Assembly: GCF_002088235.1 (NCBI RefSeq)
Contig: NZ_AQQV01000003.1
Span: 664,922-728,921, forward strand
Direction of reading: 5' to 3'
Length of the DNA: 64,000 bases
From: Oceanococcus atlanticus
Lineage (GTDB): Bacteria > Pseudomonadota > Gammaproteobacteria > Nevskiales > Oceanococcaceae
Part shown: positions 1-10,055 of the stretch, in pieces
Layout of the letters: every line of letters starts with the position of its first letter
How positions within the stretch are numbered: position 1 is the stretch's first letter
Made by a program: the position numbers and the translations under genes
Notes under the pieces: model-generated
What the model was told of the DNA's origin: nothing
Seen by the model: the letters and a program-made list of their open reading frames with translations, nothing else
Database searches by the model: none

Positions 1-179
1 GGTTGCAGGCGACGACCTTCACGTCGCCAAATCGCCGTTCCCAGCTGGTCCTCGAGCTTGCGCACGCTATGGCTCAGGGCCGATTGGGTGAGATGCAGCT
101 GATCCGCAGCCGCCGTCAGCGAGCCCAGCTCGTCAACCGCCGCGATGATCTCCAGATGTTTGCGCTCAAGTATGCTCAT
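1..179 (-). CDS. metR: LysR-type regulator MetR, N-terminal part (cut by window edge)
   Basis: Only the first 59 codons are in the window. Reading leftward from the ATG at 177-179 the protein begins MSILERKHLEIIAAVDELGS and continues with a LysR-type helix-turn-helix (LTAAADQLHLTQSALSHSVR, about residues 21-40). MetR is the homocysteine-responsive activator of methionine genes, and three things support this identity: the N-terminal sequence, the divergent placement against metE, and a perfect MetR box at 189-201 between the two. The co-inducer domain lies outside the window. Confidence 0.88.
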   Translation of the reverse strand, partial: MSILERKHLEIIAAVDELGSLTAAADQLHLTQSALSHSVRKLEDQLGTAIWRREGRRLQ

Positions 180-188
180 TTCATTTCA

Positions 189-201
189 TGAAAGAAATTC
201 A
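189..201. promoter_or_regulatory. MetR binding site TGAA-N5-TTCA
   Basis: The intergenic region between metR and metE holds TGAA AGAAA TTCA, an exact match to the known MetR consensus TGAANNNNNTTCA. It starts 10 bases upstream of the metR ATG and lies about 84 bases upstream of metE, in an AT-rich stretch (180-240) that probably carries both promoters. It should serve metE activation and metR autorepression, as in enteric bacteria. Confidence 0.85.
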
Positions 202-284
202 ACTATTGATTAGAAATTAACATTTTTATTCATGTCGCGTGCTGGCTAGCATGCTGCGCATTCTTACTTGCGAGCACGCTCAAC

Positions 285-2579
285 ATGGCATGGACACACA
301 ATCTTGGTTTTCCCCGCATCGGCGCCAGACGCGAACTCAAATTTGCTCAGGAAGCCTATTGGAAAGGTCAGACTTCATGCTATGAGCTGAAAAACGCTGG
401 GGTTAAGCTGCGTCAGCGGCATTGGCAGGAACAGCAACAGCTGGACCTCGTCCCGGTCGGCGATTTTTCGTTTTACGATCAAATGCTCGACATGAGCTTT
501 ACCCTGGGCAACCTGCCCCGCCGGGTGCTGGCCCTGCCCGGCGACAGTCTGGACAATTATTTTCGTGTGGCGCGCGGGCGCAGCTCGCAAGACGCCGAAG
601 AACAGGCCGGCTGCTGCGACGGCGTGGCGGCGGGCGAGATGACCAAGTGGTTCGATACCAACTACCACTACATCGTCCCGGAAGTCGACGCCGATACCCG
701 CTTCAGCCTCGATGCGTCACGCTTGCTCGACCAGCTGGCTGAGGCACACGCGCTTGGGGTCAACGCAAAACCCGTGATCATTGGGCCGCTCACCTATCTG
801 GCCCTGAGCAAAGCCCAGGATGGGTCCAATCCACTGGATTTGCTGCCGCGTCTTTTGCCGGTCTATGCACAGTTGCTGTCCACCCTGGCCAAAGCAGGCG
901 CACAGTGGGTACAAATTGACGAGCCGATTCTGGTCAGCGAACTGGATGCGGATTGGCAACATGCCTTCAACACGTCCTATCACGAACTGAAGAGCTGCCC
1001 AATCAAGCTGCTTGTGGCGACCTACTTCGGCCAGCTCAAAGAGAACGCATACCTGGCGGCCAATCTACCTGTCGCTGGCCTGCACCTTGATGCGATCAAT
1101 GGCAAAGATGATGTGCTTCCGGTTATCGGCATGCTGGCCGAGCACAAAGTGCTATCGCTGGGCGTAATCAACGGACGCAACATCTGGAAAACCGATCTGA
1201 TTGGCTTGCTCGACTGGCTGGAGCCGCTGGCGCAGCGCCTCGGCGAGCGACTCTGGATCGCCCCGTCCTGCTCTTTGCTGCATGTACCGGTCGATCTGGG
1301 CAGCGAGACCAAGCTCGACCCGGAGATCAAAACATGGCTCGCCTTCGCGGTGCAGAAGCTGGAAGAACTCCGTGTGCTGGGCGTCGCCTTGAACCAGGGC
1401 CGCGAGGCAGTCACCGACGCATTGCAGGCCAACCAGCGCGCATTCGCCTCGCGCCGTGCATCGACACGCGTAACCAACCCCGCCGTGCGCGAGGCGCTGG
1501 CGCAGATTGACCCACGTCTTGAGCACCGCCACAGCACCTACGCCAAGCGCGCGGCCCGCCAGGCCGCCCACCTGAACCTGCCCTCCTACCCGACCACCAC
1601 GATCGGCTCATTCCCGCAGACCGCCGAGATTCGCCAAGTGCGGCGACAGTTCAAGGCCGGAACTGTCGATGCCGACACCTATAAACAAGCGATGCGCGAA
1701 GAGATTGCACGCAGCGTTCGCGAGCAGGAAGCCCTGGGACTGGACGTGCTGGTCCATGGTGAGGCGGAACGCAACGACATGGTCGAATACTTCGGCGAAC
1801 AACTGGAAGGCTACGCTTTCAGCCAGTTCGGTTGGGTTCAGTCTTACGGCTCACGTTGCGTCAAACCGCCAATCCTGTTTGGCGACATCAGCCGCCCTCA
1901 GGCGATGACAGTCGACTGGATTGGCTACGCCCAGTCGCTGACCAATAAACCCATGAAAGGCATGCTGACCGGGCCGGTGACCATCCTCAACTGGTCGTTC
2001 GTACGCGATGATCAACCGCGTTCCGAATCCTGCAAGCAACTGGCCCTGGCGATCCGTCAGGAGGTGCTCGACCTGGAACAGGCCGGTGTACGCGTGATTC
2101 AGATCGACGAGGCCGCTTTGCGCGAAGGTCTGCCGCTACGCCGTACGCAGTGGCAGGACTACCTCGACTGGGCGGTGGCCTGCTTCCGCATCGCCGCCAA
2201 CGGCGTGTCGGATGAAACGCAGATTCACACCCATATGTGCTACTCGGAATTCAACGACATCATCCAATCCATCGCCGCCATGGATGCCGATGTCATCACG
2301 ATCGAAACCTCGCGCTCCAACATGGAACTGCTTGATGCATTCGAGCACTTCGAGTACCCCAATGACATCGGCCCCGGCGTGTACGACATCCACTCACCGA
2401 ACATTCCGGACACCGGCTGGATGGTCGAGTTGATGAGAAAAGCCGCCGAGCGAATTCCGGCAGAGCGCCTGTGGATCAACCCGGACTGCGGCCTTAAAAC
2501 GCGCCAATGGGACGAGGTCCGTCCGGCGCTGAGCAACATGGTTGCCGCGGCCAAAACCCTGCGCGCCAGCGCCTCCTGA
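285..2579 (+). CDS. metE: Cobalamin-independent methionine synthase MetE
   Basis: This cytosolic enzyme transfers the methyl group of 5-methyltetrahydropteroyl-triglutamate to homocysteine, making methionine. At 764 residues it has full family length, with the usual duplicated barrel. The zinc ligands are visible: His650 and Cys652 in HMCYSEF, the Glu of ITIETSRS at about 674, and Cys735 in NPDCGLKTR. The N-terminal motif [15 protein letters not shown] is typical. The start is the first ATG after the MetR box. glyA follows after 9 bases, so the two are almost certainly co-transcribed and together link serine-derived one-carbon units to methionine. Confidence 0.97.
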   Translation: MAWTHNLGFPRIGARRELKFAQEAYWKGQTSCYELKNAGVKLRQRHWQEQQQLDLVPVGDFSFYDQMLDMSFTLGNLPRRVLALPGDSLDNYFRVARGRSSQDAEEQAGCCDGVAAGEMTKWFDTNYHYIVPEVDADTRFSLDASRLLDQLAEAHALGVNAKPVIIGPLTYLALSKAQDGSNPLDLLPRLLPVYAQLLSTLAKAGAQWVQIDEPILVSELDADWQHAFNTSYHELKSCPIKLLVATYFGQLKENAYLAANLPVAGLHLDAINGKDDVLPVIGMLAEHKVLSLGVINGRNIWKTDLIGLLDWLEPLAQRLGERLWIAPSCSLLHVPVDLGSETKLDPEIKTWLAFAVQKLEELRVLGVALNQGREAVTDALQANQRAFASRRASTRVTNPAVREALAQIDPRLEHRHSTYAKRAARQAAHLNLPSYPTTTIGSFPQTAEIRQVRRQFKAGTVDADTYKQAMREEIARSVREQEALGLDVLVHGEAERNDMVEYFGEQLEGYAFSQFGWVQSYGSRCVKPPILFGDISRPQAMTVDWIGYAQSLTNKPMKGMLTGPVTILNWSFVRDDQPRSESCKQLALAIRQEVLDLEQAGVRVIQIDEAALREGLPLRRTQWQDYLDWAVACFRIAANGVSDETQIHTHMCYSEFNDIIQSIAAMDADVITIETSRSNMELLDAFEHFEYPNDIGPGVYDIHSPNIPDTGWMVELMRKAAERIPAERLWINPDCGLKTRQWDEVRPALSNMVAAAKTLRASAS

Positions 2580-2588
2580 GGATCGTCC

Positions 2589-3839
2589 ATGTTCATTCAA
2601 CAACATCACACACTGGACCGCATTGACCCGGAGATCTTTGCCGCCGTTGAGGCCGAAAACCAACGCCAGCAAGAACACATCGAACTGATCGCGTCGGAGA
2701 ACTATGCTTCGCCCGCGGTGATGCAGGCTCAGGGCACTCAACTCACCAACAAATACGCCGAAGGTTATCCAGGCAAACGCTACTACGGTGGCTGCGAGCA
2801 TGTCGACGAGGTCGAGCAACTGGCCATCGCCCGACTGAAACAGCTGTTTGGCGCCAACTTCGCGAACGTACAGGCCAATTCCGGCTCGCAAGCCAACCAA
2901 TCTGTTCTGCTGGCCCTGCTGCAACCCGGCGATACGATTCTGGGCATGAGCCTCGCAGAAGGCGGCCACCTGACCCACGGCATGGCCCTGAACATGAGCG
3001 GCAAATGGTTCAATGCGATCAGTTACGGCCTCGATAAGGATGAGCACCTTGACTACGACGCGATGGAACGCCTGGCCAGGAAACATAAGCCCAAACTGAT
3101 CATCGCCGGCGCCTCGGCCTACTCGTTACACATCGATTTCCAGCGTTTCGCCGACGTGGCCAAGGCGGTGGGCGCGTGGTTCATGGTCGACATGGCACAT
3201 TATGCCGGCCTGATTGCAGCGGGCCTCTACCCCAACCCGCTGCCACATGCCGACGTCGTAACATCCACCACGCACAAGAGTTTGCGAGGCCCGCGCGGAG
3301 GTGTGGTGTTGTGCAACGACGAAAACATCGCCAAGAAAATCAACAGTGCAATTTTTCCGGGGCTTCAGGGCGGCCCGCTGATGCATGTGATCGCGGCCAA
3401 AGCGGTCGCCTTCAAGGAAGCGTTGTCGGCAGATTTCGTGGACTATCAGCAAAACGTGCTGAACAACGCCCACGCGCTGGCCGAAAGCCTGACCGCGCGC
3501 GGTTTACGCATCGTCTCGGGTGGCACCCAAAGTCATCTCATGCTGGTCGACCTGCGCAGCAAGAACATCACTGGAAAAGACGCTGAGCGGGCGCTGGGGC
3601 ATGCACACCTCACGGTCAACAAGAACGCCATCCCGCATGATCCACAAACCCCTTTTGTGACCTCAGGTATCCGCCTGGGCACCCCGGCCATGACCACACG
3701 CGGTTTCGGCATGCAGCAAGCCGCGCAGGTTGGCCATCTGGTCGCCGATGTACTCGATACGCCCGATGACGCCGACACTATTGAACGCGTACGCCACCAG
3801 GTGGCACTGCTAACGCAGTCTTTCCCGGTCTACCGCTAA
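2589..3839 (+). CDS. glyA: Serine hydroxymethyltransferase
   Basis: This PLP enzyme interconverts serine plus tetrahydrofolate with glycine plus 5,10-methylene-tetrahydrofolate in the cytosol. The 416-residue length is standard. The PLP-binding lysine is Lys230 in [12 protein letters not shown], and the N-terminal [14 protein letters not shown] and [11 protein letters not shown] signatures are present. It lies 9 bases behind metE. The folate it charges becomes, after MetF reduction, the methyl donor used by MetE, and glyA is a known MetR target in enteric bacteria, so the pairing makes regulatory sense. A strong hairpin at 3851-3880 follows the stop codon. Confidence 0.97.
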   Translation: MFIQQHHTLDRIDPEIFAAVEAENQRQQEHIELIASENYASPAVMQAQGTQLTNKYAEGYPGKRYYGGCEHVDEVEQLAIARLKQLFGANFANVQANSGSQANQSVLLALLQPGDTILGMSLAEGGHLTHGMALNMSGKWFNAISYGLDKDEHLDYDAMERLARKHKPKLIIAGASAYSLHIDFQRFADVAKAVGAWFMVDMAHYAGLIAAGLYPNPLPHADVVTSTTHKSLRGPRGGVVLCNDENIAKKINSAIFPGLQGGPLMHVIAAKAVAFKEALSADFVDYQQNVLNNAHALAESLTARGLRIVSGGTQSHLMLVDLRSKNITGKDAERALGHAHLTVNKNAIPHDPQTPFVTSGIRLGTPAMTTRGFGMQQAAQVGHLVADVLDTPDDADTIERVRHQVALLTQSFPVYR

Positions 3840-3850
3840 GATCAATCCGC

Positions 3851-3880
3851 CGGCAGCTGGCCTGATCAGTCCAGCTGCCG
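3851..3880 (+). terminator. Hairpin after glyA
   Basis: A perfect 10-bp stem (CGGCAGCTGG / CCAGCTGCCG) encloses a 10-base loop that itself contains the palindrome CTGATCAG. It starts 12 bases after the glyA stop codon. There is no U-tract on either strand, so it could be a rho-assisted end or an mRNA-stabilising hairpin rather than a strong intrinsic terminator. Confidence 0.5.
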
Positions 3881-4011
3881 ACTGATGAACGGGGGCTGTT
3901 TGGTGGGCCTTAAGCTCGATCTTGAGGATTGGCCGTTTAAGCTGCCATGGAAGCGAAACATTGCTGTGCGATTCTTGCAGGTTGTCCGAATCGCAGTGAA
4001 GAATCCGCCCC

Positions 4012-6075
4012 ATGGCCAAGAAGATGAACCGTCGCGATTTTGTTCGCACCGTTGCCCTGTCAACCGCAGCCTTCGGCGGTGCGGCCCTGCCCGCTGTCGT
4101 CCGGGCCCAGCAGGTACCGGCTTATTCGCGTCAATTGCCGGGCGGCGCCTGGCATTTTCCGGCACGTGAGGAACTACTCCCATTCGGCCATGGTGTGGCC
4201 TCTGGCGACCCGCTGGCCGATCGCGTCATCCTGTGGACGCGTATCACCATCCCGGATGCACGCGGCTGGGATGTGAATGAGGTTCCAGACCCGCAAGGCA
4301 TTCGTAATGTGGACGTGGCCTGGGTCATTGCCACCGATCCCGCGCTCAGCAATGTGGTGAACAGCGGGCTGGTCAGCACGGATGCGTCTCGCGACTTCAC
4401 CGTCAAGGTAGATGCCGATGGCCTGAATTCCGCACAAACCTATTGGTATGCCTTTACCGCTTTGGGCTATCGCTCGCCGATCGGGCGCACGCGCACGGCG
4501 CCGAAGGTTGGCGACGGCATCACCGAACTGACCATCGGCCATGTCGCCTGCACCTCCTGGTGGCAGGACTATTTCAATGGTTACGCGCGCATGGGTGAAC
4601 GTGGCGATATTGACCTCATCACTCACGCTGGCGATCAGGTGTACGAAGTGTCCGGCAACCATATGTCGAGCCGGCAATACCCCGATGCGCAGGGTAATCC
4701 TCAGATCCGCGGTTATGAGGACATCGACAACCGGGCCTGGCACAACATCGGGGAATGTCGTCGACGCTATGCCCTGTACTACCAGGACGAAAACCTGCTG
4801 ACCGCGCATCTGGGCGCACCATTCGCGGTGATGGCGGATCAGCACGACTACGACGACTACAGCGCTGACGATGGCGAGTCCATCAGCCGCGCCCAGGCCG
4901 GGGAGGTTTATCACGAATGGACACCGATGCGGCCGACCCTGGCCGATGGGTCCGGGCGCTGGCGCCCGTTCGCCGCGCCCAACACGCAAGTCGAAATCCC
5001 GCGCGGCAACGACGCCTTCTTCTCTCATCGGGTGCTCGATTACGGTGACGTTGCCTCGATCATCCTGATTGATGTGCGGCGCCACCGTGACGACAACGCC
5101 AGCAACAACAAGCTGCTGGGCGATGCGCAATGGGATTTTCTGACCCAGGCATTGCTTGCCAGCAAAGCCCGCGGCGCGCGTCACAATGTGATCGTCAACC
5201 AGGTCAACATGTCGCAGGTCGGCACGATAAATACGCCCGCCTACAGCCTTTATGCCGATGCCTTTCAGAACACGCTGGGCATTGATCCGCGCGGCCCTGA
5301 AATCTACACCACAGCTTGGGGCGGTTACCCCGAGGACCGCAAAACCTTTTACCGCTGGCTGCGCGACAACCAGATCCTCGACAACATTGTGCTCAGCGGC
5401 GACTCACATGGCTGGTTCGGCGCTGATCTGACTGAGGACCCGCAACTGCCCAACTACATCCCGCTGGCTGGCATCTCACCGCTCACGCCCGTCGGCGTGG
5501 AAATGGTTGGCACCTCAATGGGCCGACCCGGCGCGCAGGACGTGGTCGCCGACGAACTCTACTGGCAGCAGAACGGTGGACGCGATGCTGCGCCCTTCAA
5601 CGATGCCGAAACCTACGATCAGTTCTATCGCCCGCTGGGGCTGGCGGCCGCCGTGGCCATCGAAACAGCGGCCAAGCTGGCCAACCCAAACCTGATCTAC
5701 TTCAATTGGAAGGCCCAATACGGCCATACCATGGTGCATCTGCGCACCACCGAGGCCATTTTGGAAAACTGGGTTTCACCCCAGCGAGAATTCAGCACCA
5801 GCGCGGAATTGGTCGCACAGCACACCACCCCCTTGGGCAATCCTCATCTGGTACCCGTGCCGGCTCCACAGGCAGTGTTCGGTCAACGCAATGACAGCGT
5901 GCCTGACAGCCCACAAACCATCGCATCTGACCATGCGGGGGCTGGTGACAATCCGGGGTCGGACACATCCACGGGCAGTGGTGCGGTTGGCGGGTGGTTG
6001 CTCACTGCGGCCAGCCTGTGGCTGGCCCAACGCCTGCGTCAGCGCAAGGCGGCGCTCAGCAACAACCAAGATTAG
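4012..6075 (+). CDS. PhoD-like alkaline phosphatase/phosphodiesterase, Tat-exported
   Basis: The 687-residue protein belongs to the PhoD metallophosphoesterase family, which releases phosphate from phosphodiesters outside the cytoplasm. A Tat signal (NRRDFVRT, then a hydrophobic stretch ending LPAVVRAQ) occupies residues 1-33. An Ig-like N-terminal domain (about 55-165) precedes the catalytic domain, whose metal motifs include HAGDQVYEV, ADQHDYDDY and LSGDSHGWF. Unusually, the C-terminus has a Gly/Ser/Thr-rich linker, a hydrophobic segment (GGWLLTAASLWLAQ) and an Arg/Lys tail, resembling a GlyGly-CTERM-type sorting tail. It is a single gene, and the substrate is not predictable. Confidence 0.85.
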   Translation: MAKKMNRRDFVRTVALSTAAFGGAALPAVVRAQQVPAYSRQLPGGAWHFPAREELLPFGHGVASGDPLADRVILWTRITIPDARGWDVNEVPDPQGIRNVDVAWVIATDPALSNVVNSGLVSTDASRDFTVKVDADGLNSAQTYWYAFTALGYRSPIGRTRTAPKVGDGITELTIGHVACTSWWQDYFNGYARMGERGDIDLITHAGDQVYEVSGNHMSSRQYPDAQGNPQIRGYEDIDNRAWHNIGECRRRYALYYQDENLLTAHLGAPFAVMADQHDYDDYSADDGESISRAQAGEVYHEWTPMRPTLADGSGRWRPFAAPNTQVEIPRGNDAFFSHRVLDYGDVASIILIDVRRHRDDNASNNKLLGDAQWDFLTQALLASKARGARHNVIVNQVNMSQVGTINTPAYSLYADAFQNTLGIDPRGPEIYTTAWGGYPEDRKTFYRWLRDNQILDNIVLSGDSHGWFGADLTEDPQLPNYIPLAGISPLTPVGVEMVGTSMGRPGAQDVVADELYWQQNGGRDAAPFNDAETYDQFYRPLGLAAAVAIETAAKLANPNLIYFNWKAQYGHTMVHLRTTEAILENWVSPQREFSTSAELVAQHTTPLGNPHLVPVPAPQAVFGQRNDSVPDSPQTIASDHAGAGDNPGSDTSTGSGAVGGWLLTAASLWLAQRLRQRKAALSNNQD

Positions 6076-6085
6076 CGTTGCGGTC

Positions 6086-6688
6086 TCAGCTGGAGGCGGA
6101 GAGACTCTTCAAACGCAGTCTTTCCACACCAACTTCGATCCCGCCGGAGGCCTCGCCCTGCGACAGCTGGCGCGAACGCATACCGATATAGATCGGTATG
6201 GCTTTGTCCTTGTCACCTTCTGCCCGCTCCTGCGCCTCACGCCAGGTGTCCGGATCAACATGTTTGGCCTTGAGCTCACGCATCACAACGCTGCGCATGC
6301 CACCTGGCCTGATCTCCAGTGGTGCAGCGGGCGGCATACCCACCGCCTCGCGCACAACCGGCTCGGCGCGCTCAGCAGCCACACCAACAAAGTAGCTCGG
6401 TAACGCCATCGGAATCGCCATCAAGCTGGCCTGCAGCAGCGGGTTCAGACTGTGGTCGAAAAAACTCAGCGCCGCACCGACCAGCGTTCCGAGAAAAACC
6501 ATAGCTGCGATGGCAATCAGCCCCTGCACGGAGCGCAATGGCAAATGAAACACCAGGCGCGCCAGCGTACCCGCCAGCAGGACCACGGCGATGGCGCCAC
6601 AGCCAAGCACCCAGTAGATTTCGCTTGGCCACAGCTGGAGACTGGGCACCAGCGTGTTACCAATCCATTCGCTCAGTGCATCCTTCAT
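6086..6688 (-). CDS. Small membrane protein of unknown function
   Basis: The product has 200 residues if translation starts at the ATG of MKDALSEW (an in-frame ATG 30 bases upstream would add 10 residues). I do not recognise the family. About three hydrophobic segments are visible: IYWVLGCGAIAVVLLAG, LIAIAAMVFLGTLVGAAL, and LQASLMAIPMALPSYFVGV. A charged cytoplasmic-looking tail of about 85 residues follows. It converges on the PhoD-like gene with 10 bases between stop codons and is separated by about 110 bases from the hydrolase gene upstream. Confidence 0.6.
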   Translation of the reverse strand: MKDALSEWIGNTLVPSLQLWPSEIYWVLGCGAIAVVLLAGTLARLVFHLPLRSVQGLIAIAAMVFLGTLVGAALSFFDHSLNPLLQASLMAIPMALPSYFVGVAAERAEPVVREAVGMPPAAPLEIRPGGMRSVVMRELKAKHVDPDTWREAQERAEGDKDKAIPIYIGMRSRQLSQGEASGGIEVGVERLRLKSLSASS

Positions 6689-6797
6689 GGTTTTTGTCCG
6701 GACAGGTCGGGCAGCCATTGCAACGCGCGCCCAGGCAAACGTCGAGCCTGCGATGACTAAAGTCGGTCGCGGGCATCATGCCCCAGCGCGTGTCTTG

Positions 6798-7892
6798 TTA
6801 TGGCATATCGGCCACCGTTGAGCCGGTTTGCTCCCACCAGCGCGGGCCCGCATGCGGAGCCAGGATGTCGACACGCTCGCCCATGAGCGGCGTGCTGAGC
6901 GGCACGTTGCCTTCAAGGGCCAGTGCACTGATGCGCTCGAAGGGCTGCTGCCACGGATGCAAAGCCAGATCAAACGTGCCGTTGTGGATCGGCAGCAACC
7001 AGCGCCCGCGCAAATCCAGATGCGCCTGCAGCGTTTGCTCCGGCTGCATATGCACATAAGCCCAACGCTCATCGTAGGCCCCGGTCTCCATCAACGTCAG
7101 ATCAAATGGCCCATAAGCCTGGCCAATGGCCTTGAAGCCATCGAAATAACCGGTATCACCGCTGAAAAAGATGCGCGCACCCGGCCCTTTGATGACCCAC
7201 GACGCCCACAGACTGTGATTGCCATCGCTCAGCCCACGGCCCGAAAAATGCTGCGCTGGCGTGGCCACAACTTCCACCCCGGCGAATTGTGCAGATTGCC
7301 ACCAATCCAGCTGTTCGACCTTGTGCGCAGGCACCCCCCAACGGACAAGCTGATCACCTACGCCCAACGGCGCAAAAAACCTCGCCGTTTTCTCATTAAG
7401 CATGCGAATCGCGGCCCGATCCAGATGGTCGTAATGATTGTGCGAAAGAATGACCCCAGCGATGGGTGGCAGCTCTTCAGGGTCGATGGGCAGCTCATGA
7501 AAACGCGCAGGCCCGGCCCATTGAACCGGTGAGGCACGTTTGCTGAACACCGGGTCGGTCAACCAGAACTGGTTGTTAAGCTTGATCAGCACAGTGGAAT
7601 GGCCAAGCCGGAACAAACTATGATCAGGCGCCTGTTCCAGTGTCGCCCTGTCCAACTCAAGCACGGGTATCGGGCCATCGGGCACAGTGCCTTTCGGTTT
7701 GGCGACAAAAAACGCCCAGCTCACTTCCACCATCTGCTTGAAACTCATGGCGGGTCGCGGTGCTCGATTGCGAAATTGTCCTTCAGCAAATTGCGGGGAC
7801 TCGGTGTAGTTATGGTGCGACTGAGCCGCGCACGCAGTGAGGACTGACAAGATGAGAACTCCGCTCAAACAATTGGAAATCGGGAATGCCAT
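6798..7892 (-). CDS. Metallo-beta-lactamase-fold lipoprotein hydrolase (NAPE-PLD/UlaG-like)
   Basis: The 364-residue lipoprotein starts with a signal peptide and lipobox (LTAC, Cys21), so it is probably membrane-anchored. The zinc motif SHNHYDHLD (HxHxDH) at about residues 150-158, the LGHSTVLIKLNNQFWLTDPV strand and the downstream FSGDTGYFDGF and LPIHNGTFDLALHPW segments match the metallo-hydrolase branch that includes N-acyl-phosphatidylethanolamine phospholipase D and RomA-type outer-membrane proteins. A lipid phosphodiester substrate is inferred. It is transcribed divergently from the TetR gene at 7993, with repeated operator-like motifs between, so it is the likely target of that repressor. 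Confidence 0.8.
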   Translation of the reverse strand: MAFPISNCLSGVLILSVLTACAAQSHHNYTESPQFAEGQFRNRAPRPAMSFKQMVEVSWAFFVAKPKGTVPDGPIPVLELDRATLEQAPDHSLFRLGHSTVLIKLNNQFWLTDPVFSKRASPVQWAGPARFHELPIDPEELPPIAGVILSHNHYDHLDRAAIRMLNEKTARFFAPLGVGDQLVRWGVPAHKVEQLDWWQSAQFAGVEVVATPAQHFSGRGLSDGNHSLWASWVIKGPGARIFFSGDTGYFDGFKAIGQAYGPFDLTLMETGAYDERWAYVHMQPEQTLQAHLDLRGRWLLPIHNGTFDLALHPWQQPFERISALALEGNVPLSTPLMGERVDILAPHAGPRWWEQTGSTVADMP

Positions 7893-7909
7893 GGGTCATC
7901 AAGCATAAG

Positions 7910-7960
7910 TACACTTTCAAGTGTAGTTTACGACCGCCATCAAGTAAACTGATAAGTGTA
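7910..7960. promoter_or_regulatory. Compound operator: nested inverted repeats between hydrolase and TetR genes
   Basis: Two interlocked palindromes are visible: TACACTT-TC-AAGTGTA (7910-7925) and AGTTTAC-N12-GTAAACT (7925-7950). A further AAGTGTA copy lies at 7954-7960. They sit between the start codons of the divergent hydrolase (7892) and TetR (7993) genes. This is the arrangement expected for a TetR-family repressor that controls itself and its neighbour. Confidence 0.65.
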
Positions 7961-7992
7961 ATAATGCAGGCTTCAGCAACACCCGTATCGCC

Positions 7993-8625
7993 ATGGCCAG
8001 ACCAACCCAACAGCAAGCTGAGCGCAAGCACGCTGCCATTTTGAAAGCCGCCGTTGCCGCCTTTCGTAAAAACGGTTACGCATCAACCAGCATGGATCAG
8101 ATTGCCGCCGATGCGGGGGTGTCCAAGCGCACGGTCTACAACCATTTCCCCAGCAAGGACGGCTTGTTCGAGCATATCCTGGAAAAGCTTTGGGTCAGCG
8201 GCAACGCGTGTCTGGATGTGCCCTACCGGAATGATCAAGCGCTGGACACACAGCTCGCCGAGTTGGTGGACGCCTGTGTGCAGCTCTATTCCGATGCGAA
8301 ATTTCTCGACCTTGCTCGCGTGGCCATCGCGGAACTCATACACACCCCACAACGCGCACGACCATTTCTTGAACGCATGGCGAATCAGGAAAGCGGATTA
8401 ACGCGCTGGATACGTTCGGCACTTGAAGACGGACGCCTATCACCCAGCGACCCCGTTTACGCCAGCCAGCAGCTGCAGGCGCTGATCAAGGGCTTCGCCT
8501 TCTGGCCACAGGTGACGCTCGGCCACCCGCCATTATCCAGTGCGGAGCGCAATCACCTGGTCAGCACCACCACTCAAATGTTCCTCAGCCAGCACGCCTG
8601 CCCCACACCATCGTTGCAGCCATAG
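7993..8625 (+). CDS. TetR/AcrR-family transcriptional regulator
   Basis: The 210-residue protein has a TetR helix-turn-helix at about residues 14-60 (ILKAAVAAFRKNGYASTSMD, VSKRTVYNHFPSKDGLFEHI). The ligand domain resembles the AefR-like C-terminal class (LARVAIAEL, PFLERM, ALIKGFAFWPQVTLG). It is divergent from the lipoprotein hydrolase gene, and the repeats at 7910-7960 lie just upstream, which suggests autorepression plus control of the hydrolase. The effector is unknown; a fatty acid or other lipophile is a guess based on the target. Confidence 0.88.
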   Translation: MARPTQQQAERKHAAILKAAVAAFRKNGYASTSMDQIAADAGVSKRTVYNHFPSKDGLFEHILEKLWVSGNACLDVPYRNDQALDTQLAELVDACVQLYSDAKFLDLARVAIAELIHTPQRARPFLERMANQESGLTRWIRSALEDGRLSPSDPVYASQQLQALIKGFAFWPQVTLGHPPLSSAERNHLVSTTTQMFLSQHACPTPSLQP

Positions 8626-8688
8626 CACGCCTGCACAGCGCGTATGTCTCGAGATGAATACACGCCGTACTTTCAGCGCATCCGCTGT

Positions 8689-9492
8689 TCATCCCCGCAT
8701 GTCCGCGCCGCCGCGAGCGTTTTTACGCGGGTCGATTCGCTCAAGCCTTGCCTGCTGCAATGCGCACTCGCAGGCCGATCGCTTAGGAATTTGCAGCGTG
8801 CCGAAGCGTTGCGCGCGCGCATCCCAAGTCATCAGTGTGCTCGTCTGATCTGCCGCGCCAAGTCGCACGTTTATTGCCGCGGTTGCTGCCAACCCGCCGA
8901 TCACGGCCGGAACCGGCCCTGCAACACCAGCCCCTTCACAGTGATCCAGCTCATGGGGCCTGGTCGCGATCGCGCAGCGATCACAGGCCGCGCCAAGATC
9001 CATTCGATAACAGCTAATCTGACCATGCCAGCCAATGGCCGCTGCGCTTATCAGAGCAAGGCGCTGTCTAAGCGCAAAGGTGCTCACGAGTTTTCGAGCC
9101 ACCGGATTGTCTGTTGCATCAATCACCAGGGACAGCGGCTCGCCTGATCTGGCTTCCCATTCACGTAGTCGCGTGGACGTCGCATCAACGGCATGAACGT
9201 GGACCTCGCAACAAGAATTCACGGCGCGGATGCGTGCAGCCGCACAATCGGCTTTCCACGCACCTATGTCGGATTCGCAATACAAGGTTTGTCGATGCAG
9301 GTTGCTGAGCTCTACCCGATCACCATCCCACAAGCTCAGCCTCTCGACCCCGGCTGCCGCCAATGAGATTGCGGCGGCACCACCAACACCCCCAAGACCA
9401 AAGATGACGACATGCGTCGTTTTCAGGCTCGCTTGTCCATCTTCACCCAGACCATCGAGTACGGTCTGCCGCGAGTAGCGTCGGTCTATCAC
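8689..9492 (-). CDS. moeB: MoeB/ThiF-family adenylyltransferase activating MoaD
   Basis: This E1-like enzyme adenylates the C-terminal glycine of MoaD, preparing it for sulfur loading in molybdopterin synthesis. The nucleotide-binding motif [35 protein letters not shown] and the CEGAGVAGP region match MoeB. Only one clear CxxC (ACDRCA) is visible; the second zinc pair seems reduced to CEC near the C-terminus. The best start is GTG at 9490-9492: it overlaps the moaC stop as GTGA and is preceded by AGGTGG. That gives 267 residues; an ATG at 9519 would add 9. It is the last gene of the moaA-D-E-C unit. Confidence 0.85.
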   Translation of the reverse strand: MIDRRYSRQTVLDGLGEDGQASLKTTHVVIFGLGGVGGAAAISLAAAGVERLSLWDGDRVELSNLHRQTLYCESDIGAWKADCAAARIRAVNSCCEVHVHAVDATSTRLREWEARSGEPLSLVIDATDNPVARKLVSTFALRQRLALISAAAIGWHGQISCYRMDLGAACDRCAIATRPHELDHCEGAGVAGPVPAVIGGLAATAAINVRLGAADQTSTLMTWDARAQRFGTLQIPKRSACECALQQARLERIDPRKNARGGADMRG

Positions 9493-9995
9493 GACAGCGC
9501 CCCACCTGCCCGGCGCCAATCACCCGATTTCCCACCGGTCTTCTCACACAAACCAAGACCTTCTATGGTCATGCCTTTGTCGACTGCTTTGAGCATGTCG
9601 TACACCGTTAGGCAGGCTACGCTCACGCCGGTTAGCGCTTCCATCTCAACACCCGTTTGAGCACAGGTCTTGGTCGTGACCTGCACACGCACTCCCGGCA
9701 GGCGGGCGTCCAGCGTCAGTACGGCTTGGACCTTGGTCAATGACAGAGGGTGACACAAAGGGATCAGTTCAGCTGTTCGCTTACAACCACCTATCGCCGC
9801 CATTTCAGCCGCGGCCAGCACAGCACCCTTGCCTGCTCGACCATCTCGCAACACCTCGAACGCCGTCTGTGACATACGCACAACCCCCTCGGCTATGGCG
9901 GTGCGCGAGGTGACGTTCTTGTCAGACACATCAACCATGCGCAAGCGGCCTTGAGCATCCAGATGGGTTATTAAATGGCTTGATGATTGGCTCAT
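9489..9995 (-). CDS. moaC: Cyclic pyranopterin monophosphate synthase MoaC
   Basis: With MoaA, this enzyme converts GTP through 3',8-cyclo-7,8-dihydro-GTP to cyclic pyranopterin monophosphate. The family signatures [44 protein letters not shown] and [10 protein letters not shown] are all present. The start at 9995 ([15 protein letters not shown]) aligns with known MoaC N-termini and gives 168 residues; an upstream ATG at 10025 is possible. The stop codon overlaps the moeB GTG start. Confidence 0.95.
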   Translation of the reverse strand: MSQSSSHLITHLDAQGRLRMVDVSDKNVTSRTAIAEGVVRMSQTAFEVLRDGRAGKGAVLAAAEMAAIGGCKRTAELIPLCHPLSLTKVQAVLTLDARLPGVRVQVTTKTCAQTGVEMEALTGVSVACLTVYDMLKAVDKGMTIEGLGLCEKTGGKSGDWRRAGGALS

Positions 9996-10055
9996 GAACG
10001 AATCTCGCAGGTTTATGAACATCACGAGGGATGGTCTGTTTCAATTCCGGTTTGG

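Noticed and set aside
4174..5184. 336-codon minus-strand frame opposite the PhoD-like gene
   Set aside because: The plus strand encodes a clear family member with a signal peptide; the antisense product has no recognisable domain.
8644..9308. Plus-strand frames overlapping the moeB-like gene
   Set aside because: They are antisense to a recognisable adenylyltransferase in a coherent moa operon, with Cys/Arg-rich translation and no motif.
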